NCBI GenBank assembly: GCA_016342715.1
Contig: JAEINW010000032.1
Location: forward strand, 1 to 32,297
Length of the DNA stretch: 32,297 nt
Direction of reading: 5' to 3'
DNA from: Salinivirgaceae bacterium
GTDB lineage: Bacteria; Bacteroidota; Bacteroidia; Bacteroidales; SZUA-534
The position numbers and the translations under genes are program-made. The notes beneath the pieces were generated by a model. That model saw nothing but the letters and a program-made list of their open reading frames with translations, ran no database searches and was not told the origin of the DNA. Shown in pieces: positions 19,701 to 28,576 of this stretch (positions within the stretch are counted from its first letter, which is position 1; each line of letters begins with the position of its first letter).

Positions 19701-22700
19701 AAGTTGTAAAAATCTTCTGTGCCGCTACCTGAAATGCTTTGGGCATTTTCTGAATTAAAGGTTGTTGTATTTGCACTACTTGTATAATCTCCATTATTTA
19801 TTAAATTTCCACCAATTGTTACATTTAATGAATTGCCATCAAATGTGGCATCAGTACCAATGGTTAGATTGCCTGTTAAGGTTAATGGTAGTGATTCTAA
19901 AATAAGATCCAGATTATCGGTTAAACTGCCATCGGCAAATAAGGTTAAATTATTTAATGGAATACTAGAATTGATTCCAAAATTATTTTGAGCTTCTGGA
20001 GTATTTTCGTTTCCAATAGTTATAGTCGAACCAGTAACATCATTACTGGTAGGGTTCAAATATAAGGCTGCCATTGCTGGAGAACTTCCGTTTTGTCTTA
20101 CTATGGTTAGTGATCCGTTTGTATATGTAAAATCACTACCATCGTTTAAAACCTCAAGCATTCCTCTGTTTGGTTCATAATCATTGATGTCTGAATTCAC
20201 ACCAATAATAACATTTCCACCAGTCTGGTTATAAGTTAGTACCCCTGAATTATTTGTGGTTAAGCGTCTAATTTGGGTTCCTACTTTTAGCGTTCCGCTT
20301 GCAACGAAAAGTTTTGCATTACCCGATGAGCCATATTGAATAAAGTTATCGTTAGAACTTCCATCTTCCAAATCAAGCGTTCCTCCATTGATGGTTAACA
20401 GACCATCCAAAGTTATTCCACCTTCGGTTCCAGTACAATTTAAGGTTCCAGCAGTAAGTTCTAATGCGGCTGAGCTAGGAATTGAAAATGGATTTCCAGT
20501 GGTTAAATTGATATTTATATCTGCATCATTTATTATTAGTTTACCATTTTGTAGGTCAAAGGATTTATTAGCTATTGTATTTGTTGCTCCTTTTAAGGTA
20601 AAACTTTCATTAAATGAAAAGCTATTTGTTTGATTAAGACCTTTATTAACAATAACTCTGTATAACTCTGGTTCTGCTGTTGAAGTTCTTGAGTAATAAT
20701 TATCAGATGCCCCTTGTAATTCAAGTATAACTCTTTCTGTGCTATTTGAGTTCCATAAATCAATGGCATGCGAGTTATCTGAGCCATGCAAAAGATTACC
20801 TTTTAAAATTATTTTATGTTCCACATTGTTAGTTCCCAAAGACTGAACTTGCAAATTCCTATCTCCTAAATTACTCACTGGGTCGATTGTAAAATCAATA
20901 TTTCCATTTACAGTTAAAGTTATTGCCATTGCTTGACTTGGTAATTCAACGGTTCCTCCCAACCAAGTGCCGATTACTAAATTACCTTGAATGGTAGCAT
21001 CTTGCATGAATTTAACCGTACCATTTCCTTGGATAATTACATTTGCGTTGGTTGAAATTTCCTGATCGATGGTGTAAGTAGCCGATTCCATCATTAAATT
21101 GGGGATTGGTGTTGGAATTGCATTTAATGTGTTGTTACCTCCAAAGTATAAGAAGTATGAATCCTGATTGCTTCCAAAATCACCAAAATCGCCATTAACT
21201 ATTGGAGCAGCAGGAGCATTAAACGAAATCATTCCAGTTCCAGAAACGGTGCCTAAATTAAAAGTTCCCGCAATTAAAAATTGGAGTCTTGCTACATCTT
21301 CAGATCCTGCATCAGGGTAAGTGTCATAATCATGACTGAACTTTACAATTCCTATGTCAGGAATAGCTGCTTGCACATTTACTCTGTTTCCATCTTGAAT
21401 AATAATAATGCTACCAGCTACTGGTACCTCTTGGGTTCCATTACCAGTTGGGTCATTTTTCGACCATGTTGCGGCAGTATTAAAATTACCGGCTTGGCGA
21501 GAATAATAAACATCAGGTGCTCCAGCAAAACGGCTAGGGTTTCCTGCTGTATAGCTTGCTTCTTCTAAAATAAATCCATCGTTAAAAGTAATTTCATTGC
21601 TTGTTTTGTTATACCCGTTTTCTGTTGATTGAGAATATGGGTCAATATCTAATACTTTTCCTGCTTTAAAATTATTAACATTACCACCATCTTCATCCGA
21701 TGCATCATGGGTGAATATATAAGATGAAATTGTTGGTAACTCTGTAAAATCTGAGTATTGAACTTTCCAATAATATGATAAAATATCTCCACCATTTCCA
21801 ATAGTCATTGGAAGCTGTGCATCGGCAACTGAAATATTAATATATCCATCATCACTGAAATTTGATAGGGTTGCAACAGCTGGTGTATATCTTATGGTTG
21901 CATTAGCATCAGTACCCAAAGGCAAGGTAATTGTTTCATTGGCATCGATGTACATATTTAATCCACCATCTGATGCATTACCAGATGTTTGAATCATTTT
22001 GGAGTTATCAAAAATGCCCGAAATACTTGCATTTGATCCGAATAGAGTAAGCTTTTCTGAATTAATATCGAATATACCATCGCTAAGGGTTAAGGTTCCA
22101 GTAATATTTAAGTCTCCAGATAAATTTACATTATTCGTATTATCAATATCCATATTTTGAATGATACCGTTATCGGAGCTTAAGTTTTGCAGCGAAGAGC
22201 CATGTAAATAGATTTTTCCTGTATTGTCAAATTTACCTACTGAATCGGCAATAAAAACATCTCCATTTAGTTCTGCTGTGAATTCTCCATAATCAAAAAC
22301 ACCTTTTTCAAGACGGAACTCACCATTTACTTTAAATGCAGTGGCTAGTCCTTCAACGATAACAAAATTTTTATCATTCACAGTTTTGTTCACAATAACA
22401 TTATTAAACAATTGTAGGGTTGGTAAGTATAAATTTGTTTGTTTTGAGCCTCCAAAGGTTGTGGTATTATTTCCGGTAGTATATGTGGCTCCCGATGAAA
22501 TATTTAGGTCGCTTCCTATGCTAACGTCAAATCCATTGGCATTAAAGTCTTCATTTTCAATAACTAAATCGTTATTTAACTCAATGTTAGATAATAATTG
22601 AATATTATTGTTTTGATTGTTCCGTAAAATAAAATTATGAAAAGGAGCTGTTGTTGATATGGTTGCCGTGGCAGAAGTTCCTGAAAGATTATCTAAAATA

Positions 22701-25462
22701 ATGGTTCCTCCAGAAACATTTATATTTGTGGGAGCGCAGGCAATTGATATTGCATTTACAGCCCCATTCGAAAGATCATTTAAATGAATGGTGCCACCTT
22801 CCATAGTAAATCCACCCAATTCGGCACTTAAATCAAATATTGCAGCATCGGTTCTATTGTTTGTTAAATAAAAATCGCCACCAGTATGGGTGTAATTCAT
22901 TTTTGCTGTGGCAGAACTGGCTGCACCGCTAATTCTAAATTGAGAGGCGTAAACTTCACCACCGTTAATTTCCAATGAATTGGCTGATGATTCTGCACGA
23001 TAAACAATACCATGTGAGTACGAAGTATGGAAGGTTCCTTTATTTATTTTCAATAAACCGTATAAATAGATTCCTTGGGTTCCATCTCCATCATTAATAC
23101 CATTAGAACTAGAGTAGGATAATCCTGAATAATCAATGGCATTATGAACATCAACTATTGAGGATACTGCGGTTACAGAAACAAAAACATTGTCGCCATT
23201 AAGAATAAGTGCAGCATTTGCACCAATGCTGTAATCTCTGGTTCCTTCAACTAAAGTTGGAATATTTATATAACCCTCTAGGGTTAATTTACCAGCCTTA
23301 ATCCATAAAGATTTTCTGTTTTCAGGATTTTGCTCATCTGTTATATCCCACTCTGCATTATTATCACCAAATAAAGAGAAATAGCTTTTGTTGGTGGCAT
23401 TTATTGTTAAGCCATAGGTTTGATTACTTCCTTTATCAATAACTAAATAATACAAATCAGTAGTTCCTTCGCAATAAAATGTATTGTTTGAGGCTCCACT
23501 AAAAACAAGTGAAACGGCTCCATTGCTTGTTCTTGTAATATAATCAGGACTAGTTTCGTTCGTTAATCGCATACTTCCTTGATTTGTAAAATCGCCTAAA
23601 ACGGTGAAAACATGAAAGTATTTGTGATAATTTCCATATCCACTTGAAGCTACAGCATCGGTTGCATTTGCAGTTCCAACTGAAATTGAACCTGTACTTT
23701 CAATAGTAACATTCCCTGAAACTGCCAGATTTAATGTAGTGCTTGATGAATTATCATTAATTTTAAAATCGCCATTTTCAACAATTAAATTATTGTTAAT
23801 TGTGTAATCAGCTAATAAAGTAGCGGACCCACTTGATAAGTTTATAGATAAATTGTTAAAAGTTCTTTCTTGATTTAATTTTATTCCATCGCCATATATT
23901 TCTACTGTTCCACCATTTTCAGCATCTGTAAAATTGGTGGCTGTTGCACTCGGAAAATTATCTTCAGCACCAGTTCCAGGGTCATAGCCTGACATTAAAA
24001 TAGTTCCATCTCCATTAATAACATTAAAATTATGATCATGCGAAGAGCTAAGGTCTAATGCTCCGTATATATCTAATTTACTAATTTCTATTTCATTGTT
24101 AGACGACAGAATGGTAATTTTCTTACCCGATGGAATGGCAACATAATCTGTGGCTGAAGGAATTTGAGAATTAGAATTCACATACAAAGGATTGCTTGCT
24201 CCATCAAGAGTCCATGAACTTGCATCGCTCCAATTACCTAATGTTGAATAGGCGTACCATGTTTTTGGTGGAATTGGTGGAGTCTCTGAAAATTCATTAA
24301 TTCTAAAATTATCAAAAGCTACCCCATCGTCATTTCCACTGCCATTTGTTCCGAATAGCATTTTAAACTTTACGTTGGCATTATTTTCAAGTTCCGCAGG
24401 TAATTCTAATGATGCCGTTTGCCAAGCTAAATTATCTCCTGTCCAACCGTCGGTATTATTGGCAATTCCATCAATATCAGCATCATTATACCAATTTGTG
24501 CCTTGTCCAACAGCTCCTAGTGCCGCCCAACTTGTTCCATTGAAATATTCAATAGTTACTCCATCATTTGCTTTGGTGTTATATCTTAAATCAAATTGTA
24601 AAACTAAGTTGCTTTTTCCAGTTAAATCAAATATACCGCTGGTAACTGTTGCATTGGTGTTACTGCTATAATTATTAAATGGAGTGTTGTGCCAATAATT
24701 TCCATCGCTTCCGCTGAATTGGGCATCGGCTGCATTATCTCTTACCCAGCCTGATGAAGAACTCCAACCTTCATTATCGGTATCAAATGTTTGAGAAAAT
24801 GCACTTGTGGTATAGTATCCGGTAATTTTAAAATTGTCAAACCCAACACCATCCTTTTTTACACTTCCATCACTTGCAAATCTTACTCTAAACTGTACGG
24901 CAGAATTATCTTCCAATTCCGAAGGTAGACTTAATGATGCAGTAGTCCATGTATCATTATTTCCTGACCATCCATGAATATTGTTACCAAGAGCATCCAC
25001 ATCCGAATCATCATACCAATTGGTTCCATCACCAACTGAACCAAGAATATTCCAACTTGAACCGTTATAATATTCAATATTAAAACCATCCCATCTACTT
25101 TCCGAATTATAACATATATCGAGTTCTAATGTTAAATAACCATAATTTGATAAATTAATTACCTCACTTGTTACATAAACATCCATATCATCAACATAGT
25201 TATCAAAGGGATCGGTATGCCAATAGTTACCATCGCTTCCAGTAAATTTAGTGTCGGCTGTATTATCTCTTAACCAACCCGACGAGCTTGTCCAGCCTTC
25301 ATCATCAGTATCAAAATTGTAAGTTGCAACCGTGTTCTGTGATTTTACAGAAACAACAAATAACAAAAGTAACACAACTAATAATGGTAACTTAAACACA
25401 TTGATTGAATTTTTCATTGACGTGTTGCGACCATGTCTGACAGCAAAGTTTAAAGATTTCAT
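16745..25462 (-). CDS. Giant T9SS-secreted beta-strand repeat protein
   Basis: 2905 aa from the ORF-track start. An in-frame ATG at 25417 (residue 16) gives a cleaner signal peptide, MKNSINVFKLPLLVVLLLLFVVSVKSQ, and is the likelier true start. Two tandem ~175-residue domains follow (FDTDDEGWTSSSGW and FDTDNEGWSSSSGW, each ending GVxFDNFxI), resembling jelly-roll MAM or carbohydrate-binding folds. Three ~900-residue mega-repeats begin near 394, 1319 and 2231. Each has a GNW-type header with a P-x-x-x-D-x-V-x-I-x-x-G strand pair, then a long series of short beta strands rich in N, G, S and T that suggests a beta-solenoid, and closes with a TLPLG/FPIG/FPVG and YYWKI/EYWKI block. The end (NPLPVELIYF, YPNP, KFIKKIIVE) is a T9SS type A sorting domain almost parallel to that of the 4628-aa protein. 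Expected to be surface-exposed. An adhesin or matrix role is inference; no enzyme motif was seen. Confidence 0.85.
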   Translation of the reverse strand: MKSLNFAVRHGRNTSMKNSINVFKLPLLVVLLLLFVVSVKSQNTVATYNFDTDDEGWTSSSGWLRDNTADTKFTGSDGNYWHTDPFDNYVDDMDVYVTSEVINLSNYGYLTLELDICYNSESRWDGFNIEYYNGSSWNILGSVGDGTNWYDDSDVDALGNNIHGWSGNNDTWTTASLSLPSELEDNSAVQFRVRFASDGSVKKDGVGFDNFKITGYYTTSAFSQTFDTDNEGWSSSSGWVRDNAADAQFSGSDGNYWHNTPFNNYSSNTNATVTSGIFDLTGKSNLVLQFDLRYNTKANDGVTIEYFNGTSWAALGAVGQGTNWYNDADIDGIANNTDGWTGDNLAWQTASLELPAELENNANVKFKMLFGTNGSGNDDGVAFDNFRINEFSETPPIPPKTWYAYSTLGNWSDASSWTLDGASNPLYVNSNSQIPSATDYVAIPSGKKITILSSNNEIEISKLDIYGALDLSSSHDHNFNVINGDGTILMSGYDPGTGAEDNFPSATATNFTDAENGGTVEIYGDGIKLNQERTFNNLSINLSSGSATLLADYTINNNLIVENGDFKINDNSSSTTLNLAVSGNVTIESTGSISVGTANATDAVASSGYGNYHKYFHVFTVLGDFTNQGSMRLTNETSPDYITRTSNGAVSLVFSGASNNTFYCEGTTDLYYLVIDKGSNQTYGLTINATNKSYFSLFGDNNAEWDITDEQNPENRKSLWIKAGKLTLEGYINIPTLVEGTRDYSIGANAALILNGDNVFVSVTAVSSIVDVHNAIDYSGLSYSSSNGINDGDGTQGIYLYGLLKINKGTFHTSYSHGIVYRAESSANSLEINGGEVYASQFRISGAASSATAKMNYTHTGGDFYLTNNRTDAAIFDLSAELGGFTMEGGTIHLNDLSNGAVNAISIACAPTNINVSGGTIILDNLSGTSATATISTTAPFHNFILRNNQNNNIQLLSNIELNNDLVIENEDFNANGFDVSIGSDLNISSGATYTTGNNTTTFGGSKQTNLYLPTLQLFNNVIVNKTVNDKNFVIVEGLATAFKVNGEFRLEKGVFDYGEFTAELNGDVFIADSVGKFDNTGKIYLHGSSLQNLSSDNGIIQNMDIDNTNNVNLSGDLNITGTLTLSDGIFDINSEKLTLFGSNASISGIFDNSKMIQTSGNASDGGLNMYIDANETITLPLGTDANATIRYTPAVATLSNFSDDGYINISVADAQLPMTIGNGGDILSYYWKVQYSDFTELPTISSYIFTHDASDEDGGNVNNFKAGKVLDIDPYSQSTENGYNKTSNEITFNDGFILEEASYTAGNPSRFAGAPDVYYSRQAGNFNTAATWSKNDPTGNGTQEVPVAGSIIIIQDGNRVNVQAAIPDIGIVKFSHDYDTYPDAGSEDVARLQFLIAGTFNLGTVSGTGMISFNAPAAPIVNGDFGDFGSNQDSYFLYFGGNNTLNAIPTPIPNLMMESATYTIDQEISTNANVIIQGNGTVKFMQDATIQGNLVIGTWLGGTVELPSQAMAITLTVNGNIDFTIDPVSNLGDRNLQVQSLGTNNVEHKIILKGNLLHGSDNSHAIDLWNSNSTERVILELQGASDNYYSRTSTAEPELYRVIVNKGLNQTNSFSFNESFTLKGATNTIANKSFDLQNGKLIINDADININLTTGNPFSIPSSAALELTAGTLNCTGTEGGITLDGLLTINGGTLDLEDGSSNDNFIQYGSSGNAKLFVASGTLKVGTQIRRLTTNNSGVLTYNQTGGNVIIGVNSDINDYEPNRGMLEVLNDGSDFTYTNGSLTIVRQNGSSPAMAALYLNPTSNDVTGSTITIGNENTPEAQNNFGINSSIPLNNLTLFADGSLTDNLDLILESLPLTLTGNLTIGTDATFDGNSLNVTIGGNLINNGDYTSSANTTTFNSENAQSISGSGTEDFYNLIKSGTGTLSAEKDISINNNLVISAGTLNSDSYSINLLGDVTIDGSCISSSGYGLQFLGASQQNLQRSTIGSSHIGIMTINNSNGVKVSNNDHSFVIDTKLRLQRGVFNIGGSLLEFGSNAIIEEVESFTLLNMIQTNSSFQDNGIKKNFSVDYTTDFIFPIGQSKYTPVTLNLSSSGKTSGTTEGSFIVRPANEYHPVINDGSDELASGDINNVLQYYWILRSNGLTNFTSDIILKYDENDALITEGGYALSDYIAARILSENNPTELINKYSTSEVDEASQTVTYSFNSVSDNDLSGDYFAGIDNAIPNNVATYTTNSSGNITNANTFNELLPTDGVAPTGAVLIVSTGDELTFNVNDVNLYKTEIQSGATLTIEGTEHHRLGTVNGTGNIKIVSNSSSISFPAGDYLTFFSCAGGGIEYTGSGNYNILSGLTSLRNLTLSGSGTKELANNDVVICENFNLNGPDFDNASNKDLSVQGNLNITNGIFNSGKNNIIDIDGIVTVNGGTYNGESSGNDIFGELVINSGTFNTGTGGNIFIESDFTYAGGTFDGGSGTAKILLNGNALQTVNGNFSGASAFNNFELANANGLNLNGNVTIDNELTLTSGLINPGTNTLLMEADAMITPENGSSSSYINGKLSKVLANSGDEFIFPVGTNGQWGYAGVHNVSTAGLTWDVEYLHTSATAESLVTNLNPTDALAITSISTKEYWKITDNGSSNANISLSWNGNSDVSADQTEREKLKVVVWNGASWDNFGGTTFSAGHTQMGGSFTSSTAVSFSEKIITLGSGDASNPLPVELIYFAANSNIDDVELMWGTASEKNNDYFEIQRSEDAQMFYTIGKVSGFGNSTAQIDYTFLDEIPVDGIAYYRLKQVDYDGKFTIHKTIKVDWDQFVLGEDDEIQIYPNPYISGDLTLIFTELEPYTSITIMITNFKGNMVSKFSINVPDRKKMNLIPMAIDQLPKGIYFLTVVTSKAKFIKKIIVE

Positions 25463-25598
25463 AATGGATGTTTTTTTGTTTGCACTCGTAAATTCTAATT
25501 CATCTACGTAAATTAGATGATTTCGTCTGTTACTATTTTATTAAAGTTACAAAAAAATTGACGATTGATTCTTTTTTAAAGGTGAAAATAATATTGGA

Positions 25599-25636
25599 AT
25601 TGATATATGTTTTCGTGCTGTCTAACATATATCAAT
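25599..25636. promoter_or_regulatory. 13-bp dyad, candidate operator
   Basis: ATTGATATATGTT (25599-25611) and AACATATATCAAT (25624-25636) are perfect inverted arms separated by 12 nt. The element lies about 150 bp upstream of the Mo-oxidoreductase start and about 140 bp upstream of the giant gene start. It has no T-tract on either side, so an operator for a dimeric regulator or a stable hairpin is likelier than a terminator. The regulator is unknown. Confidence 0.5.
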
Positions 25637-25732
25637 GTAAATTACAGAAATACAGCCATATAGAAAAATCTACATATGTAAATAACGTAGAATCAATCTA
25701 AATTACGACCAAACAAAAACAATCGTAAAAAT

Positions 25733-25766
25733 ATGTCGTTAATGACATTAATATTAGTAATATTAA
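25733..25766. promoter_or_regulatory. Two overlapping dyads just upstream of the Mo-oxidoreductase gene
   Basis: ATGTC-GTTAAT-GACAT (25733-25748) has the TGTC-N6-GACA spacing of Crp/Fnr-type sites. It runs directly into TTAATATTA-G-TAATATTAA (25748-25766), a perfect 9-bp palindrome around one base. The second ends 20 bp before the ATG. The position suits an operator controlling the sulfur operon; the identity of the binding protein is inference. Confidence 0.45.
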
Positions 25767-25786
25767 GGATATGAATAATTAATAGT

Positions 25787-28030
25787 ATGAAAACATCCCG
25801 GAGAGATTTTATTAAGATATCAGCATTAGGGCTAGGGGCCGCTACTCTTAGTGCTTCGGTAGCAAAGGCGGCTACTAAGTCGTACTTTGGAACTGAGAGA
25901 TTAAATAAGCTTATGACCCATAGAACTCCAACATACTGTGAGGTTTGTTTTTGGAAATGTGCTGGATGGACTTATACCGATGGAGCAGATAACATAAAAA
26001 AGATAATTGGTCATCCCGATGATCCACATTGTAATGGGCGTTTATGTCCTCGTGGAACCGGTGGAGTTGGCATGTATCATGATGAAGATCGCTTAAAAAC
26101 TCCATTAATACGGGTTAAGGATGAAAACGGCAATCAAACTTATAGGGAGGCTACTTGGGATGAAGCCTTTGATAAGATTGCTGAAAATATGCAACGAATA
26201 GCCAAAGAACATGGACCAGAATGCATGGCACTATTTACTCATGGTTCTGGGGGTGCGTTTTGGGGACATTTATTAAAAGCATATGGATCAAAAAATATTG
26301 CAGCACCTTCGTATGCACAATGCCGTGGCCCGCGTGAGGTTGCTTGGATTGGAACTTTTGGCGAAGGTTTAGGTTCTCCTGAGCCAACCGATATTAGAGA
26401 CACAAAATGTTTGGTGTTGATAGGTTCACATATTGGCGAAAATATGCACAATGGGCAGGTTCAAGAAATGAGCGATGCCATTGATAAAGATGCAACTATC
26501 ATTACAGTTGATCCTCGTTTTTCAACAGCAGCGAGCCATTCCAAATACTGGTTACCAATTAAACCAGCCACTGATATTGCACTTCTTTTATCATGGATCC
26601 ACGTATTAATAAAGGAAGGATGGTACGATAAAAAATATGTTGAGAAAAATACTTATGGTTTCGATCAGTTAAAAGCTCATGTAAAATCATATACTCCAGA
26701 ATGGGCGTATGGTATTACCACTATAAAACCCGATGTAATTCGAAAAACAGCTCGCGAAATGTACAACGCGGCTCCTTCGGTAATTGTGCATCCCGGAAGA
26801 CATGTTACCTGGTATGGTGACGATACCCAACGGTTACGTGCTGTGGCAATTTTAAATGCCTTGTTAGGAAGTTGGGGACGCAGAGGTGGATTTTATATAG
26901 GTGATGGAATTTCAATTCCTTCGTTTCCGCATCCCGAATATCCAAAACCAACAAGAACTTGGCGCGATGCGATGCCCGGCAAATTTCTTTTGGCCGATTC
27001 AGCATTGGCTAATGGCGTTTGTGATGCTACCATACCATCTATTGAAAGTGATTGTTCCATTAAAGGTTGGATAGTAAATGGTACAAATTTAATATTCACA
27101 CTTCCTGATATAGAAAACACAAAAAAGGCTTTACAAAATCTCGAGTTTTTGGTGGTAGTTGACACCATGCCAATGGAAATTACTGGCTATGCCGATGTGG
27201 TATTGCCTGAATGTACGTATTTAGAAAGATACGATAGCATTCGTACTTCAAAGCATCGGGAGCCAACCATAGCATTACGAGCACCTGCCGTTGAACCAAA
27301 ATATAACTCAAAACCCGGTTGGTGGATGGCAAAAGAGCTGGGACATAAATTAGGATTAGATGATTTTTTTAAATACGATCATATAGAGGAAGTTTTAGAT
27401 TGGCAACTCAAGAAAGTAGGTAGTTCATTGGAAGAAATGAAAAGAATTGGTGTTAAAAAATTAGAGAGAGATGCTTATATTCCTTTATATTTCAATGAGA
27501 ATGAAGATATAGGATTTTTTACCAATACGGGCAAAATTGAATTGTATTCAACCTCTTTTGCAGAGGAAGGTTTTGATCCTATGCCAAAATACACGGCGCA
27601 TCCAGAGCCTCCTGAAGGTTATTACCGTTTAAATTATGGAAGAGCTCCGATGCATACTTTTAGTCGTACCGCAAACAATCCGAATTTAACCGATTTAATG
27701 GATGAAAATTCAGTTTGGGTGAATCCAAAAGTGGCCAAGCTTTGGGGCTTAAAAAATGATCAGCGTGTATGGCTTGAAAATCAGGATGGCATAGTTTCGT
27801 CATTTTCTATTAAAGTTCGTATAACTGAACGCATTCGTTGGGATTCAGTATATATGGTACATGGTTTTGGCCATAAAAACGAGAAGCTAACCAGAGCCCA
27901 TGGAAAGGGAGCTAGTGATTCGGAATTAATATCAAATGTAATGGTCGATCCTATAATGGGAGGTACCGGTATGCGTGGAAATTTTGTTACTTTTCATGTT
28001 GATAAACCAGAGAAAGGAGGGCTGTTATGA
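25787..28030 (+). CDS. psrA: Tat-exported molybdopterin oxidoreductase, polysulfide/thiosulfate reductase catalytic subunit type
   Basis: 747 aa, the usual length of PsrA/PhsA. A twin-arginine signal (SRRDFIK, arginines 5 and 6, AKA-A cleavage near 28) sends the folded enzyme to the periplasm. A [4Fe-4S] site is formed by C51, C54, C58 (CEVCFWKC) and C87 (CPRG). The proposed Mo ligand is C179 in SYAQCRGPRE; DMSO reductase has Ser there and nitrate reductase Asp, and the Cys-His of formate dehydrogenase is absent. The rest shows the three pterin-guanine-dinucleotide binding regions usual in the family, including a C-terminal dinucleotide-binding domain from about 600. The next two genes encode the ferredoxin and NrfD partners, completing a PsrABC-type complex. 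Polysulfide or thiosulfate is the best substrate guess because YeeE/YedE and rhodanese-like genes follow. Tetrathionate, sulfite or another oxyanion cannot be excluded. Confidence 0.82.
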   Translation: MKTSRRDFIKISALGLGAATLSASVAKAATKSYFGTERLNKLMTHRTPTYCEVCFWKCAGWTYTDGADNIKKIIGHPDDPHCNGRLCPRGTGGVGMYHDEDRLKTPLIRVKDENGNQTYREATWDEAFDKIAENMQRIAKEHGPECMALFTHGSGGAFWGHLLKAYGSKNIAAPSYAQCRGPREVAWIGTFGEGLGSPEPTDIRDTKCLVLIGSHIGENMHNGQVQEMSDAIDKDATIITVDPRFSTAASHSKYWLPIKPATDIALLLSWIHVLIKEGWYDKKYVEKNTYGFDQLKAHVKSYTPEWAYGITTIKPDVIRKTAREMYNAAPSVIVHPGRHVTWYGDDTQRLRAVAILNALLGSWGRRGGFYIGDGISIPSFPHPEYPKPTRTWRDAMPGKFLLADSALANGVCDATIPSIESDCSIKGWIVNGTNLIFTLPDIENTKKALQNLEFLVVVDTMPMEITGYADVVLPECTYLERYDSIRTSKHREPTIALRAPAVEPKYNSKPGWWMAKELGHKLGLDDFFKYDHIEEVLDWQLKKVGSSLEEMKRIGVKKLERDAYIPLYFNENEDIGFFTNTGKIELYSTSFAEEGFDPMPKYTAHPEPPEGYYRLNYGRAPMHTFSRTANNPNLTDLMDENSVWVNPKVAKLWGLKNDQRVWLENQDGIVSSFSIKVRITERIRWDSVYMVHGFGHKNEKLTRAHGKGASDSELISNVMVDPIMGGTGMRGNFVTFHVDKPEKGGLL
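28013..28020 (+). promoter_or_regulatory. Strong Shine-Dalgarno for the ferredoxin subunit
   Basis: AAAGGAGG lies six bases before the ATG at 28027, inside the last codons of the preceding gene. Other genes in the window show no comparable purine box, so this site marks translation coupled across the ATGA overlap. Confidence 0.75.
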
Positions 28031-28560
28031 GATATGCAATGGCTATTGATACAAAAAAATGTGTAGGTTGCAGCGATTGCGTTGTCGCTTGTCAAACCGA
28101 AAATGATGTGCCTATTGGATATTGTCGCGATTGGGTAGTTGAACTAACCACCGGAACCTATCCTCAATTGGAAACTGAAATACGTTCAGAACGTTGCAAT
28201 CATTGTGATAATTCGCCTTGTGTGCGCTGCTGTCCTACGGGAGCCAGTCATTATGGCGAAGGTGGAATTGTTTTAGTAACCAAAAATAAATGTATAGGTT
28301 GTTCAGCCTGTATTGAATCTTGTCCTTATGATGCCAGATTTACGCATCCCGATGGTTATGTTGATAAATGTACTTTCTGTTTACACCGTGTAAAAAAAGG
28401 AATGGAACCAGCTTGTGTGGCAGTTTGCCCAACAAAATGCATGTATTTTGGCGATTTAGATGATCCCAATAGTCCGGTTTCAAAGGTACTGAAAACAAGA
28501 AAATACAAAGTGTTAGCTCCTGAAGCAGGAACTAAACCAAATGTTTATTATTTAATATAA
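28027..28560 (+). CDS. psrB: Four-cluster ferredoxin subunit, PsrB/DmsB type
   Basis: 177 aa. Sixteen cysteines form four [4Fe-4S] motifs in the family order: C12-C15-C18-C22, C57-C60-C65-C69, C89-C92-C95-C99 and C115-C118-C130-C134. The third is the classic CIGCSACIESCP ferredoxin run, and the fourth has the long CX2CX11CX3C gap typical of PsrB/DmsB/NrfC. C33 and C68 are extra. There is no signal peptide; such subunits are normally carried out by the Tat signal of the catalytic partner. It should conduct electrons from the NrfD quinol subunit to the Mo enzyme. The start overlaps the upstream stop (ATGA) and has a strong Shine-Dalgarno, so the two subunits are coupled. Confidence 0.92.
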   Translation: MRYAMAIDTKKCVGCSDCVVACQTENDVPIGYCRDWVVELTTGTYPQLETEIRSERCNHCDNSPCVRCCPTGASHYGEGGIVLVTKNKCIGCSACIESCPYDARFTHPDGYVDKCTFCLHRVKKGMEPACVAVCPTKCMYFGDLDDPNSPVSKVLKTRKYKVLAPEAGTKPNVYYLI

Positions 28561-28576
28561 AAGATGCAAGATATTA

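Larger units (their letters stand above)
25463..25786. promoter_or_regulatory. Divergent intergenic control region
   Basis: These 324 bp separate the leftward giant gene from the rightward sulfur operon and must hold both promoters. I found no perfect TAnnTTTG box on the plus strand. On the minus strand TAACTTTA, shortly upstream of the giant gene, is a 7/8 match without a well-placed TTG. A small dyad, CATCTA/TAGATG, lies at 25501-25519. The strong dyads are listed separately. Confidence 0.55.

Noticed and set aside
25599-25636. Classical FNR box (TTGAT-N4-ATCAA)
   Set aside because: TTGAT and ATCAA are both present, but 26 bp rather than 4 bp apart, so it is only a long dyad.
25787-28030. 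Formate dehydrogenase, arsenate reductase or DMSO reductase identity
   Set aside because: No Sec/Cys-His pair, no Ser ligand, and the CEVCFWKC cluster motif with Cys-Arg-Gly at the Mo site and the sulfur-gene neighbours fit the Psr/Phs group better.
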